The notes under the pieces were generated by a model that was not told where the DNA came from, did no database searches, and saw only the letters and a list, made by a program, of their open reading frames with translations. Positions 33,059 to 46,217 of a DNA stretch of 64,000 nucleotides are shown in pieces (the stretch's first letter is position 1; each line of letters begins with the position of its first letter). Origin of the DNA: Castanea sativa (taxonomy: Eukaryota > Streptophyta > Magnoliopsida > Fagales > Fagaceae); the NCBI RefSeq assembly GCF_040712315.1, contig NC_134015.1:58915964-58979963 (forward strand), given 5' to 3'. A program made the translations under genes and the position numbers.

Positions 33059-33839
33059 GAAGAGATAAAAATTGTGTGCTCGTCTTAGATATAAACCAAA
33101 CTTTCCATATGTTGGTTAAACCCCTTCGAATATAATAATAATTGACCTTAAGATTCACATTTTGATACTAGTCTACAAGGATTCTTACTGTGCATGGGCA
33201 AATCTATAATGGGCATGGGTTTCAACGGTTCCACCACCCTGGAATTTCATAAATTACTAGTCCCAAAAATAAAATATAATTGTGGAGATGTAATTCCGTT
33301 GCCTCAGGTACTGCTTTATTTTTCATTTAACGAAGATGACAATATTATTGAGATTGACAGAGTAGTGAGAAAAAAATTATAAATCTATATTTATATAGGA
33401 CATTGATTTAAGAGCTATTTTTAGAAATATTTTGTTGAGAGAATAATAAAATAATAAATGTTGTTGACAACTTTTTATATTTCTCATGAAAGTGGTATTA
33501 AAACTTTCTTATTATAATTTATTAACAATTTTTCTAAGGTCATTCGTTAACATAACCTATCTATATATCTATATCTATATAATAACTAATAGTCAAAACA
33601 TTTGACTTTTTATTGAATTGCGCCTATATTTAAATATTAAACCATTGTCACCTTTAGGCTTGGTGTTCAGTTGTATCACTTTTGGACAGTAGTTACAGGA
33701 TTAAAAAAAAAAAAGCTTTTTAAAATTCATGATAAATTACCAACTAGGCCTTTTTAGGAAAAATTAAAACAAAAACAATTAGGCCCAATAATTTTTTAAA
33801 ACCCTCATCCAGACACACGTTCACCAAAAACTGGGTCGA
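33059..33839. other. AT-rich, nothing recognised
   Basis: A 62-codon frame at 33194-33382 (GMGFNGSTTLEFHK...) is the only part with non-repetitive codon content. I do not recognise it and see no splice context that supports it. The rest is AT-rich. Confidence 0.4.
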
Positions 33840-34070
33840 AGTGCTGGTTTGTATCCAGTTTATTGCTGCGTCCACGTTTTGCTTTTTTCTTTTTTTTTCT
33901 GCTGCGGGGATAAGTGTACAGTGTGTGTACTGTTTATATATTTTTTTAGTAATTTTTTATTAAAAATAGATCTTACAGTACTATTTACACATTTAAAAAT
34001 TATTTTACTATAGTGTTTTCAGTTTTCAATTTTCAATTTTCAGCAATAATTTCTATTCGAACGGACCCTT
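33840..34070 (-). mobile_element. hAT-like MITE, copy 3, inverted
   Basis: On the minus strand it reads GGGTCCGTTCGAATAGAAA, TTATTGCTGAAAATTG and ACTATAGTAAAATAATTTTT, then ends with a GGATACAAACC-type terminus. This is the same order as the copies at 2962, 8896 and 44356. The boundaries are approximate and no clean TSD was found. Confidence 0.65.
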
Positions 34071-36789
34071 AACTCTTTCAAACGCACGCCGTTTCAGAGG
34101 ATGACTACTTATAATTGTTTCAGCTTCGGATAACTCTTGACTTTTTGTTTTTCCGTTTTCTGTTTTCTGTTTTCCCTCTGCAAGAAGAAACCCAGCGAAG
34201 GTTGAGAAGAAAGAACAGAGTAGCCTTGCACCACCGGTCTGCCAGCAAAATCACTACGTTACTGTCACGCTACTGTCATTTTAGTTCCTTCCATTAAGTT
34301 GATAGAAATATTGTTTTTCCATTGTATGTTTTGATTTAGACAACTTTAGTCAATTTTTCCAAATTACACCATGTTTGCTTTGGCGATATAAAAACAAATG
34401 TTAGACATGTTGGTGAGAAATATAAAAGCCATGGAAGAGTTGGGTTTTTGGCTTTAAATTATTCATGGCAGAATTTAATTAGTTATGTAGTTCCATATAG
34501 TTAATACTCTTCAATTTGTTTGTTCTGCCTGTTTGTTCTGTTATTTGTTGCATTACAGGAACTGTTCAATTTGTCAATAGGTTGTGTATTTCTGTTTTAG
34601 TTTTAATTTTAATTTTTTAATAACAAACGTTATTAACTAAGACATTGAAATTTTGTGCACACCATGTGTTTGACAAAATGCCTTACTTACTCTTGCATTA
34701 GTTTATAGCCACTTTATGGTTTGTGCATTTTGGTTTTAGTTGCCATTGGTCATTGACTACTTTTTGTTATGTATCAATCATAAGTCATGATGATATGAAA
34801 AATATTATGTTTGTACCCAACAACCGGAAAAAGATATGTTTGGCCAAGTCGTTGCTGTCTATATTAAAGGATGAAGAGAGTCTCAGATGTAAGTTTTGCA
34901 AAATAGCCAAGTCGTTCCTGTTCTTTTCAATTTTATTTTATTTTTTTTAATTTTTTTATAAAAGCCTAATGGTCAAAGCGCAGTTTGTCATAGTTACTTT
35001 CAACTTACAAGCATTTGTATGGTCCAAGTTCTGAAAAGCTCAGTCAGATGTGTCTCTTTTTATTTTGAAAAAGTTTTGTTACTAAACGACCATATCTTAT
35101 AACAAATTGATGACATTTAATTGAATCCTTTTTGTTCATGAAGGTAGTAAATAATGAATTTTCTTTGTGATCATACTTGTGTTTTTTCTTAAATGGAGGA
35201 GGAACATTATAAAATGCAAAAAAGGGTGAATGTGCAGTGCATGATATTGCTCCAATATTTATGTTGACCCTAAATAATTAGGAGTTAAAGTCTTAATTTT
35301 GGAACCTAAGAACCTGTTGTTGACGAGAAAAATAAACTGAAGAATTTGATGCTTATGACTCTTGGAGAATATATTTCCATACCTCTCTTTCTTTATAATT
35401 ATTACTATAGCATTCATCTAATTGAAAAAACATAGTTTAGCTTAAGATTGTCTAATATTCATTCTTTTGATATTTGGGTGTTAATGAACAATTAGATTCT
35501 TGGACTGCACAAGATGCAGCTATTGTTAATGATACACCATATATTGAATATTTGCTTTCTACAAACACTGTAGTCTGTGAGATCATATTAACTGCAATTT
35601 CAGTCTCTAATTCATTATAAACTGTGAATGTGAAGGAGACTCATTTCTGATTTTCTCTCTTTGATTCCTTAATATTCAGAATCTAGACTCAGTATTTCAT
35701 TTGTTCTTTGTTTCCTTCTAAATTTATGATAATATTAAAATTAAATTACTTTTTACTTGAGTATGTCAAAAAAAAAAAAGTGTGAAATAGTTAAATAGAT
35801 CATTTACTACACTGTATGTATGTATGTATGTCCAAAAAAAAAAAGTGTGAAATAGTTAAATAAATCATTTACTACACTGTATGTATTGTATGTATGAATG
35901 TATGTATGTATAGAGTCAATATCACTTAAAATTTACGTAGACAATTTGTTTTTCCTGGGCTGAATGAGTTGTTTACTATATTAAGGTTACAACTGAGACA
36001 TTACATGGCACTTACATCCATTCAAACAAACAAGCTGTACATTGAGGTCTATACAAATAAGCCAAAGGCAAACGACCGCGTTAATTAACATCAATCACTC
36101 ACACATGAATCATTCTTCTTTTTTCCTTGCTTTACCCTCTTTATCTATTTGCTGAGATAGTAAATTTGTGGTTTGGTAAGAGTACTTGCAGCACACAAAT
36201 GAGAATTACTATAGTTCACAATCGAATGAGTTTTACTATAGTTCACAAAGAGTTTTTTTTTGGAAAATGCGAGTACTCCTACCAACAGTTTGAAGCCATG
36301 TCATATCTGTGATGCAGTAAAGATAAAAAGCAAATGAGTGTTACCAAGTAGATCAAAGATGACTTTTGTTAATCATGTGGAACTAAAAAAAAAGTGAAAA
36401 CCATAAATGCAGGGTTCTAAACTGATCATTAACATATTAAAGGGAACAGCAATAGATCGACAAAAGAGGAAGAGGAAACAAAGAGTCCTTTAATCTGTTG
36501 AAGCTTATGTTACAAATTATTTTAACTTTTCTTACAATAATGTAATCACCATTAGAAGGTGTTCTATTTTCTGTTGAGAATACAAAGCTAACCTTCCAAA
36601 ATAAGTGACGAAGGAATAGTTGGTGTTATGTGTATATTTAAATTCTGAATGGTGTTTGCCATAAAGGCATATATACTTTACTACTAATACATGTATTGCA
36701 CTATTTGTCTGATGCAGATAGTTTATGTATGGAATCTATATTCTTTCGTTATTCTGTTTACTTGTCGTTGGGTTATTTTGGCATTTTAG
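34071..36789. other. Intergenic or intronic DNA, no confirmed gene
   Basis: 34080-34320 has a GC content and CT/GA-rich texture like a 5' leader (CCCTCTGCAAGAAGAAACCC). 34790-34890 could be an exon-like island ending AGAT|GTAAGT. I cannot link either to a known protein. The rest is AT-rich, including a tandem duplication at 35765-35905. A transcription unit crossing this region towards 37504 is possible but unproven. Confidence 0.3.
35765..35905 (+). repeat. Tandem duplication of about 64 bp with TATG microsatellite
   Basis: AAAAAAAAGTGTGAAATAGT...CATTTACTACACTGTATGTA occurs twice in a row, near 35768 and 35833. Only one or two bases differ. The copies are followed by (TATG)n runs, and the second continues into GTATGTATGAATGTATGTA. 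Confidence 0.8.
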
Positions 36790-37504
36790 AAAGTACAGGA
36801 TGTTGTATATATAGGTATATACAAAATACAAGGATAGGTTGTAATAATGATGTTTGAGTTTGGAGAATATGGTTTCATAAAGTGAAAATTCAAATTTTGG
36901 AATTTTTTAAGTGAAAGTTTGAAATATGAATTTTCTGGAATTTTCTAGAATTTTCTGCAGAATTTTTTGGTGACTATTCAGAAAGGTTGAAGAGGTTTCA
37001 ATCTTTGTTAATTGCTTTATGAAAAAATAACTAACTCTTCATATGTGCTTTTTCATGAAACAGGCTTATGTTCACTTGAAAAAAAAAAACTAACTTCTCA
37101 TACGTGCCTTTTTATGAAACCTAACCCTATGGGTATAAATAGAGGCTTATGCTCATTTGAAAAACTAACTCCACAAATTCAAAAGTTGGAAAGAAACACA
37201 AGAAACAAGAGAAATTCTGTGGTTATTCTTCAGAATTGCTATATGTAGAACCCAACTTCTTGGGGACAAATTTGTGATAACCCTTTAGCAACAAAAGTGT
37301 GGGGGCAAATATTGTCTAAGGAAAACAATACAGTGCCTCCAAGTTATCTATTTTTTATTTGTCTTTTATGTTAATTTTGTTCTTCTATTATTACTTTGTG
37401 TAATATCTCCAACACAGGAACGGTGGAGAAAGTAGAGGTAGAGGTGGAATGAAGGAGTATAAGTATGAGGAATTAGCTAAAGCCCTTGAAAACTTTGGAA
37501 ATAG
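36790..37504 (+). other. Candidate exon split by a solo LTR
   Basis: Without the LTR and one TSD copy, 36790-36800 joins 37420-37504. This gives a 96-bp block bounded by a T-rich acceptor (GGCATTTTAG) and a donor (AATAG|GTATTA). One frame is open and reads GGESRGRGGMKEYKYEELAK and onward, which is unlike the AT-rich junk around it. I do not recognise the protein. It could be an exon of an unidentified gene inactivated by the insertion, or chance. Confidence 0.25.
36801..37414 (+). mobile_element. Solo LTR, copia type, with perfect 5-bp TSD (CAGGA)
   Basis: The segment begins TGTTGTATATATAGG and ends TAATATCTCCAACA (614 bp). CAGGA flanks it at 36796-36800 and 37415-37419. It contains a TATA box (GGTATAAATAGAGG, near 37132) preceded by a partially duplicated CTAACT...CATATGTGC block. 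No internal domain is left. Confidence 0.9.
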
Positions 37505-39764
37505 GTATTATATCTTCCTTTCCTTTTTGTTTGTTTGTCTAATTCTTTGATTAAATTTAAAAGAATTATATTCCTGTCAGTGTTTGATAGGAAGAACCAA
37601 GTAAGGGTTTCCACAAGGTATATAAAATTTGTTAACTCTAACAAACTTTAGCAATTTGTGAAAACCTTTTTTAACATTTTTGGCAGTTATAAATAAATAG
37701 TACAAAGACATGAATATGAATTTGAAATTTAATTAATTTGTATTGATATTATTCTTGAATTACAAAGTTTGAATTCAATCTGTGTTGGTAAAATTACCAT
37801 CGAAATTTGGGAATTTAACTTTTCATTGTATTGTGGTTCATCTATTTGATTTTCAAATAGCTTTTATCTCTAAAGTCTCTATCCCTGACTTGGCTATGTT
37901 TTTAAAATACTTTTTTCAATCACTTTGGTCCTGCAAATCTGCTTCTCTATTTGGTGTGCACATCAATCAATTATTAGATCAAATTTGTCCAAGATGTTAG
38001 GTTGCTCCACCACCCCCCCCCCCCCCCTTCTAATAGAACCATAGTTGTTAATCTTAAGGTTTTTGTCTTGGTTCCTTTCGATCTTTTGTGCTTTTGGATT
38101 TGTGTTTGTACTCAATTTTGTTAATTATATTAGTGATTATTTCGGGAAATATATATATATATATTTGTTTTAGTTGGTTACTTAGGTGTTCCAAGTTAGA
38201 ATGAATTGAACTTACACAACTGAGAATATATATGTTAGGTACATGAAACTTTCCCTTCTAATTTCAATTTGTTTTTGTTTTTGTTTGTTTTTTTTTTTTT
38301 TTGTGCTCCTTATTTTGAATTATGGCAGGGTGATGATTTAATTAAAATTGGTAACAATATTACTGCAAGGCTGAACAGAGTCCTCCAATTTTGTTAATAA
38401 TATTATTGACATTAGGTGCAAAGCTCTAATTAGGTAGGATTTACATGATAATTGCTGATTAGTAAGCCTACAAGTTTCATAAAAACTTATTTGGAAACAC
38501 ATGGTAATGGTAGAACTTGGAAGCATTTTTTATATAAAAATTATGGGAAAAATTTACTAATAATAGAAACTTTTCTGTCGGGATTGTTTAATGCAAATTG
38601 TTTGTATAGGTTGTAGGGCTAAAAAAGCTATGAGTTATGGACACAAACGTGAGTTATGAAAACAAGTTTGAGTGATTGCTTAAATGTGAAGAGAATTAAA
38701 ATAAAACAATGCTTGAGTGGGTTAACTAAGAGATCTCAGAATTTAGTATGAAGAAGAGTGATAATTTTGAAAAAATTTCAGCATATGAGAAAAAATTCTG
38801 GTGGAGTTATCATCTTGCTTTCATCACACAACATTCCTAATAATCTTAGCTAAATTGGTGTGGAGTACGTTGCGGTTAGACATTCATTACATTGTTCAGA
38901 TTGTGTGTTACGACACAATCTAAATTTTATATGTTGAGGATGCTATGCTACCCTACCTTGTTGTGAAGGTCTCTGAGACTGCTTCATTACCTAGAGGGAA
39001 TGCTACTCCTGTAGTGTAGCACATAGTCATATTGGGATCCATAACTTTTCCCAAGTCAGATATAAAATTGAATATAATTTATACAATTTTTTTTTGTGGA
39101 GCAATCTCTCTCTCTCTTGAAAATGATATGCACCATTTATAAGGTCAGCCTTTTTATAATGATTCAGTGCAAATCACAAACCCCATGTAGCTATAGGTAT
39201 TATGACAATGTACGACAATGGAGATGACAATGGGAGAGATATTTTCCAAAGATTATCTTGAAATTTTATTGTTTAATAGATTGTGGTGATTATTTTTGGA
39301 ACCAATTCTTTTAATGTAAATAATTATATTAGAGGGTGCTTATATTAGAGGGTACTTATTATTGTCACTATCCAGAATAATTTGTGCATCATATATCTTA
39401 AAGAGCTTAATTGGGGTCATAAATAGAACTGTCTTTTTAATATGCATGTGAACACTCATGGGAATCGTCGTCATAATTTCTAACCCATTGATTGCCATCA
39501 TCAACCTCAAAATCCACATGATGGAAGAAAGTGTTCTAACCAATTTTGATACTCCTCCTTCAACCATACGTCCTTCTACTAGCTTTTGTACACCTTCTAC
39601 CCCCTTCTTCCCCATATTTGGATGACATTATGTGACGCCACAGGAGTGTAACTTCACGTCCACAGCACCATAACCTTATTGCCCAAAAGTTATTGCAATT
39701 CCTTAATAAGCATTAGCTCTCCCCCTACTACCAGCACTTCAAATTTACTTAAGTTAATTCGCAA
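37505..39764. other. AT-rich DNA, no gene recognised
   Basis: The frames at 37782-38000 and on the minus strand at 39340-39615 are open for 70-90 codons but have no motif I know. The region 38830-39030 (VVKVSETASLPRG-like) could be a worn retrotransposon piece. There is a C-run near 38010, a T-run near 38290 and GAGAGA/CTCTCT near 39107. Confidence 0.35.
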
Positions 39765-39915
39765 ACTCGGTACCGTCTCAAAACAAATGAAAAAGCACAA
39801 TAAATATAGAAGATATGTAGAATTTACCTCACAAAGAATAACCTCCATTTTATCACAATAAATAAATATAGAAGGTATAGTCAACAAAACGAAGATGCTT
39901 GATAAATTGTGTGTG

Positions 39916-39983
<68 letters not shown>

Positions 39984-40285
39984 GGTTGATTTGAATATGA
40001 CAAAATTTGTCTAATTGTCTACATGTATTTATGAATCACTAGACAAAACATATAATATATCAAAATTTCAAAACCGGTAACTCCTCAAAACAAATGAAAA
40101 AAACACCATTAATATTGAAGACGTGTAGAATTTGCCTCACAAAGAATGAGGGTATAATCAACAAAAAGAAGATGCTTGATAAATTTATTATATATAATTG
40201 ATTGATCTGAGTATGACAAAATTTGTCTATAAATTGACTACGTATATTTATGATTCACTATTTATGTCTAAAGAAAATAGTCAAA
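39765..40285 (+). repeat. Tandem duplication of about 300 bp interrupted by (TA)n
   Basis: CTCAAAACAAATGAAAAA...CCTCACAAAGAAT...AAGATGCTTGATAAATT...TATGACAAAATTTGTCT occurs at 39776-40015 and again at 40084-40230 in the same order. A (TA)n tract of about 60 bp lies in the first copy only, at about 39918-39979. Confidence 0.75.
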
Positions 40286-40532
40286 ATACATATTAATTTA
40301 AAATTTATAAATCATTTATGACATCAAAAATTTGTTGATTAGAAGTAATTAACCATAGTTTACAACTTACCAATCAAAGAAAGTAACAAATCAACATAGA
40401 TTGAACAAATAAACAAAACTCTCTCTCCTAGTGTAGGAGCTTTCTCTCTCGTGTCCCGACGAGATTATTCCCTCCCTCAGGTCTACTGAGGGCTTGTCTT
40501 TTGGCTTTTTTGGCTGGGTCTGTTACTTTACT

Positions 40533-41759
40533 ATGGCTGAAGAGGTGATCAACAGCTTGGAGAAAATGAAGTTGATGTTGGAAGAAGAGGAGGTAATAGA
40601 GATATCGGACGAAGGTCAAAGGGAGGAAATAGATGATTGTTCACTGAGTCTTATAGGGGAATTTCTTCCATGTAAACCCTTTAAAAAGAAGGCGGCTCAA
40701 AATACTTTGAAGAGGGCATGGGGTATGGAAGTGGGCATACAGATTGTAGAAGTGGGATCCAACTTGTTCTAGTTCAAGTTCAAATCAGACTTTGACTTGG
40801 ACCGAGTCTTTAGTGGAAATCCCTGGACTTTTGATAATCAAGTTCTTATGCTACGTTGATGGCAACTGGGGATGTCAGTAGCCAATGTTAAATTTGACTC
40901 TGTTGCTCTATGGATACAAATATGGGGAGCACCATTTGATATGGCATCCCCAAAGGTGGCCACGGAGATTAGGGGTTGATTGGAAGAGGTGGTTGAATTG
41001 GAGAGGAGGAAGTCATAGGATGCACAAAATTATTTTATGCGAGTGAAGGTGGCACTACCGACGATAAAGCCTATAAGGAGAGGGGCTTTTTTGAGTGGCA
41101 TGGATGGACAAAGTATGTGGGTGTCTTTCAAATATGAAAGGTTTCCAATGCTCTACCATTGTTGTGGACTGTTGGGGCACGATCTCAAACACTGTACCAA
41201 GTATTTTTCTTTAAGAAAGAATAGTAGCGAAGTGATTTGCCAATATGGGGAATGGTTAAAATCCAGTGGGGGGCGGAATTGGTCACCTCCCAAGAAAGCT
41301 CCTTCAGATTCGGAGCAACATATCAGTGGAACTGATGGTGAACGGGTTGGAAGCTATTGCTGACAAGGGGAGGAGGTGAACGGTGACCACCGTGATACGG
41401 AATCCAAGAGTCTAACAAAATCCAATAACGTAAATCCAGGGATTGCTCCAGATTTGGTGGAAGTGGTAAACGTAACGGATGGAACAAATATGGAAGGCAT
41501 GGGAATGTCCTCTTTGGTTTCCAATGCAGCTGGATCGAATTCAAAGTTGAATATTCCTATTACATTTGAACCGAAGCACGTGGAGACCAACTTACCCAAT
41601 TCACTACCTATGCACGTAACGAGTAAAGACCAAGTATGGATTAGGCCACCAGGTAACAAACCAAGGCCCACATGGACATGGATAACATGCATGGATTGTG
41701 GGCTGAGGGGAAAAAATAAAGCAGCAGTTAAGCCTACATTGGGTAAAAGAGAATTGTAA
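40533..41759 (+). pseudogene. LINE ORF1 (DUF4283-like, CCHC), broken
   Basis: One frame runs from MAEEVINSLEK at 40533 to the stop at 41759. It is broken by about five stops, among them TAG at 40770, a TGA where the context suggests Arg near 40856, and TAG near 41018. The CCHC knuckle is CCGLLGHDLKHC (about 41159-41195). A mostly polar tail follows. In plant LINEs this protein binds the element RNA. Confidence 0.85.
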
Positions 41760-41878
41760 GATGAGGAAGCCGTGTCTATGTTGGTGACTGAAGGTAGGGA
41801 GAGGAAGTGAAGCAGGTCTCAAAACGATTCTCAAAAAAATGAAACGGTAGGGGTGTTAGAGCACCCTGGCCGAGCATA

Positions 41879-44800
41879 ATGAGGTTATTAACTTGGAACT
41901 GCCAAGGGCTTAGGAACTTTTGGACAATTCGTAGCTTTCACAACCTAGTGAGGGATCAAACTCCCACAGTGTGTTTCTTAATGGAGATGCGCCTAGACAA
42001 GGACAATTTTGATAATAAGTGTAGAGATTTACCTTTTCAGAATAAGTTGATAGTGAAGAAGCCAAACAGTGGTGGTGGGTTGGCTCTCTTATGGAAGACA
42101 CAAGTTCAATTGGATGTAATCAATTATACGGATCATCATCTACTGGCAAAAGTGGTGGAAAAAGACGGGTTTGAATGGATGTTGACTTGCTTCTATGGGT
42201 GGCCTGAGGCAAGCCAAAAAAATAAATCATAGGCGCTATTATCCCACCTCTCAATGTTTGTTCATGGACCGAGGTATTGCATTGGTGACTTCAATGCTAT
42301 TCTTCACTCTAATGAAAAGCAAAGCAGGTTCCCACCCCAGTTCAAACAAATGGATGAGTTCAGGTTGGCCTTGGATTCTTGTAACTTAGCGGATTTGGGT
42401 TTTGTTGGCTATCCATATACATGGAATAATAAAAACTAGGGGCAGCAAACACAAGAATGAGGTTGGATCAGGCTGTAGCTAATGTGGGGTGGAGAGGAAA
42501 ATTCCCTGCAAGCATGGTAACACAGCTCTACTCTTACGCTTCTGACCACCGTCCTTTGGTTTTACAAACTAAAGCAGGGTGGAGGAAGCAAAATAGGGAG
42601 TCACGTGCTTTCCGGTTCAAAGAGGCGTGGCTTCTTTGGGATGATTGCTAAAAAGCGGTGCTTGAATCTTGGAACAATGAAAGAAGTTCTCATTAGGGTC
42701 TGAACAAAACAAAGGAGAGGATTACCAGGTGTGAGGCGGAATTGGCAACTTGGGGTTCATTAAAATCCCAACCAGAGACTGAAGAAATTAAAAAGCTCCC
42801 AAAGCAGGTGGAGGAACTTAGTAGGGAGGAGGCAATGGTGGAGAATGGATCTGCCCTCTTGGAGGCAAGTAAAAAACTCGATGACTTACGACTTAAACAG
42901 GAAATTTATTGGGCCCAACGATCTCGGAAATCATGGTTGAAACATGGAGATAAAAAATACCAAATTTTTTCACTCCAAAGTCTCACAACAACGGCGGAGG
43001 AATATGATTTAGGGAGTTAGAGATCAACAAAATAATTGGGGGGAAGAAATTGAAGACATTGCTGGTATGGCGACAAAATATTTTGAGAATATTTTTAAAT
43101 CAGGTTCATGTGAAAAAATGGAGGAATGCCTCAGTGCAGTGCAACACAAGGTGACCTCAGATATGCAGGAAGTACTGTCTAGGGATTATAGTGTTGATGA
43201 AATTAGAGCAGTGTTGTTCCAGATGGGACCAACAAAGGCGTCGGGATCCAATGGTATGAATGCTCTCTTTTACAAATTTTTTTTGCATATTGTTGGTGAT
43301 GATGTGATTACTGTTATTCTAGACTTTTTGAATTTTGGTAATATGAATCCTGATATAAATTACACTCATATTATACTCATTCCAAAAATTAAGTCACCTA
43401 AAAAAATGTCAGACTGTAGACCTATAAGCCTATGTAATGTTATTTATAAAATTATTTCCAAAGTGATATCTTACAGGCTAAAATAGATACTTCCTCAGCT
43501 GATCTCTCCTACACAGAGTGCCTTTGTTCCACGTCGCCTTATTACGGATAATGTGCTTGTTATATACGAGACACTCCATGCTATGCATTGCAAGAAATCA
43601 GGCAAGAAAGGCTCCCTAGTAGTGAAGCTAGACATCAGTAAAGCCTATGATCGGTTTGAGTGAGATTTTCTCAAAAATCATGTTCAGGTTGGGTTTTCTT
43701 GAGGCATGGATTGAGCGGGTGATGAGTTATGTGTCTACATCATCCTTTTCAGTTCTCATCAATGGCAAAGCTTATGGCAATATTATCCCAACAAGGGGAC
43801 TTCGTCAAGGAGAGCCTCTATCACCCTATTTGTTTCTCCTATGTGCTGAGGGATTTACTGCATTATTAGATAGATTAGAAGAAGAAGGACAGCTCCATAG
43901 GGTAGCTATTTTCCTGAGAGCACCAACTATATCCCACCTATTATTTGCTGATGATTCATTACTGTTTTGCCAGGCCAATTAGGAGGAAGTGCGGTGTATT
44001 TTAGATACACTTCAGTTGTATGCAGCCTCATCTGGGCAGTGTATCAATTTTGAGAAATCCTCAATTTTCTTTAGCAGCAACACACAAGAAGCGCAAAGAG
44101 AACAAATAAAAAATAAGTTGGGGGTAAGGGAGGTGGATTGGTTCGAGTCACATTTGGGCTTGCCTGCATTGGTTGGACGGGAAAAATACCAAACATTCTC
44201 CTTCTTGAAGGATAGAGTTTCGAAGAAGATTCAAGGTTGGAAAGGAAAATCACCATCTAGATCAGGTAAGGAAGTGTTGATTAAAGCGGTTGCTCAATCA
44301 ATTCCTACATATACAATGGGAGTTTTCCAATTGCTGGTCAAGCTATGTAATGAACTCAGGTATGTTTGAATACCACTTATTGCTAAAAACTGAAAACTGA
44401 AAACACTACAGCAAAATAATCTTTAAATGTGTGAATAGTGCCATGGGACCCAACTTTAAAGTTGTTTTAAAAAAAAAAAAATAGTTTGTAGGTCCTTTAA
44501 ACAGTGCACGGGACCCACTAAAACACAGACGCTAGACGCTAGTGAGTGTTTCATTGCAATCCAAATTCTCACTCAATGCAATGTGCGCTAGATTTTGGTG
44601 GGGCCAAGTAGGAAATGAGAAGAAAATTCATTGGAAGAGTTGGAGTGCTTTGTCTAAACCTAAGAAGGAAGGGGGGAAGGGATTTAGAGATTTGAGAAAT
44701 TTCAATCTAGCAATGCTAGCAAAATAAGGGTGGAGATTGCTACAGATCATGGATACTTACTGTATGGGTGTTTTAAAGCTCGATAATTCCCACGCTGCAG

Positions 44801-46217
44801 TTTTCTAGAGGCTCCGGATGTTCCAAAAAGCTCTTATGTATGGAAGAGTTTAGTGACTGCTCAACCAATCTTAAAACAAGGATGTTTTTGGCGGGTGGGA
44901 GATGGCACATCTATACGGGTCACCAAGGATAGGTGGATATTGAATCATCCAACAAACATGGTTCTCCACCCACCATTTGATGAGGAGTGGGAGTGGCGGG
45001 TGGCTGACCTTATTGGCTGGAGGTTCAAGATATAGATTTGGGAATTTATCGAGGCAAACTTTCATAGGGATGATGCTGAAGCAATTCTAAGCATGCCATT
45101 CAGCCATAAAAATGACTCTGGCCTGATCATCTGGCTACATACGAAAAATGGAGAATATGCTGTGAGATCGGGGTACCACATTGCTAGAGGGATATCAAAA
45201 CAGGAGAGTGATATGGGGGAGATCTCAAGGGAAGCATATGGAGGTTTGGTCTGGCAGCATTTGTGGAAACTGCACCTCCCAAACAAAATAAAAGTCTTCG
45301 GGTGGAGAGCTTGCCAAAACGTTTTACCAACTCGAGAGAATCTGGCTTATTGTAAAGTGATTAATGATGACTATTGTGAGTTTTGTAAAATGAACACTGA
45401 ATCGGTGATACATGTTCTCTGGCAATGCGGGGTTGCGCAAGATATATGGGTTGGAAGTTTGAGGCGATTGCAGAAAGGTAAAACTGGGCAAACGGATTTC
45501 ATGCAGCTAGTGGTGGACTTGATACATAGTCTGTCCAACGAACAGCAGGAGTTATTCTGGGTTCAATGCTGGATAATCTAGAATCAACGAAATTCGGCGC
45601 TGCATGGAGGTAAATTACAGAACCCAACACTCCTAAAAAAACGTGCCAGTGATTACTTGGATGAGTTCAAAGGAATGCAGGCTCAGCTAGCTACTTCAGC
45701 AAATACGGAATCGATTTAGGTTTGGAGACCACCCACAGGCTTGGCATAGAAACTCAACTTTGATGCTGCGGTATTTGCTAACAGAAGATCCTTAGGTGTC
45801 GGAGTCGTTATCTGAAATAGTTCGGGTGTGGTTATGGCTAGTTTGTCCGCTAGTGGTTTGAGTGTGGCAAGCAGTAAGGAAGCAGAAGCGCTAGCGTGTC
45901 GGAAAGCTTTTGAGTTTGCTATTGATGTAGGGTTTATGGATCTTGTGATTAAGGGTGATAATGCTACGGTGATGAAGGCCATTGTATGTTCACGACTGAA
46001 TAAATCAAAGCTAGGACACATTTATGATGATATTCGCACATTGGTAGCTGGCCTTAGGAGTTTGTTTGTTGGTTGTATCAAGCGGGGTGCTAACTCCATT
46101 GCCTATAGCTTGGCCCGTTATACTAGTCACTTAGATAATGAACTTGTATGGCTGGAGGAATCACCACCTCCAGCCCTTGATGCTCTGTACTTGGATGCTA
46201 GTGTGCTGAATGATTGA
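41879..46217 (+). pseudogene. LINE ORF2: endonuclease, reverse transcriptase, zf-RVT, RNase H, broken
   Basis: The endonuclease begins MRLLTWNCQGLRN at 41879 and includes GDFNAILHSNEK and SDHRPL (to about 42560). Reverse transcriptase spans about 43190-43990, with [13 protein letters not shown] and FADD at 43943-43954. zf-RVT lies around 45230-45440 (WKLHLPNKIKVFGWR, CEFCKMNTESVIHVLWQC). RNase H lies at 45745-46200, with the Asp of LNFDAA, the Glu of SSKEAEA and the Asp of KGDNATV still present. Frames change at least at 42440, 42980 and 43650, and a MITE interrupts it at 44356. Total length suits a plant L1 with an added RNase H. Confidence 0.9.
44356..44545 (+). mobile_element. hAT-like MITE, copy 4, inserted in LINE ORF2
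   Basis: It starts GTATGTTTGAATACCAC, then TTATTGCTAAAAACTG, GTGTGAATAGTGCC and AACAGTGCACGGGACCC, and ends near CAGACGCTAGACGCTAG. LINE coding similarity stops at 44355 (KLCNELR) and resumes just after it (LNAMCARFWWG). This shows the insertion is younger than the LINE. The exact right end and TSD are not clear. Confidence 0.75.

Noticed and set aside
37405..37420. Splice acceptor CCAACACAG at the LTR edge
   Set aside because: The CA-CAGGA junction is explained by the LTR end plus its target-site duplication. The acceptor I consider instead is at 36789.
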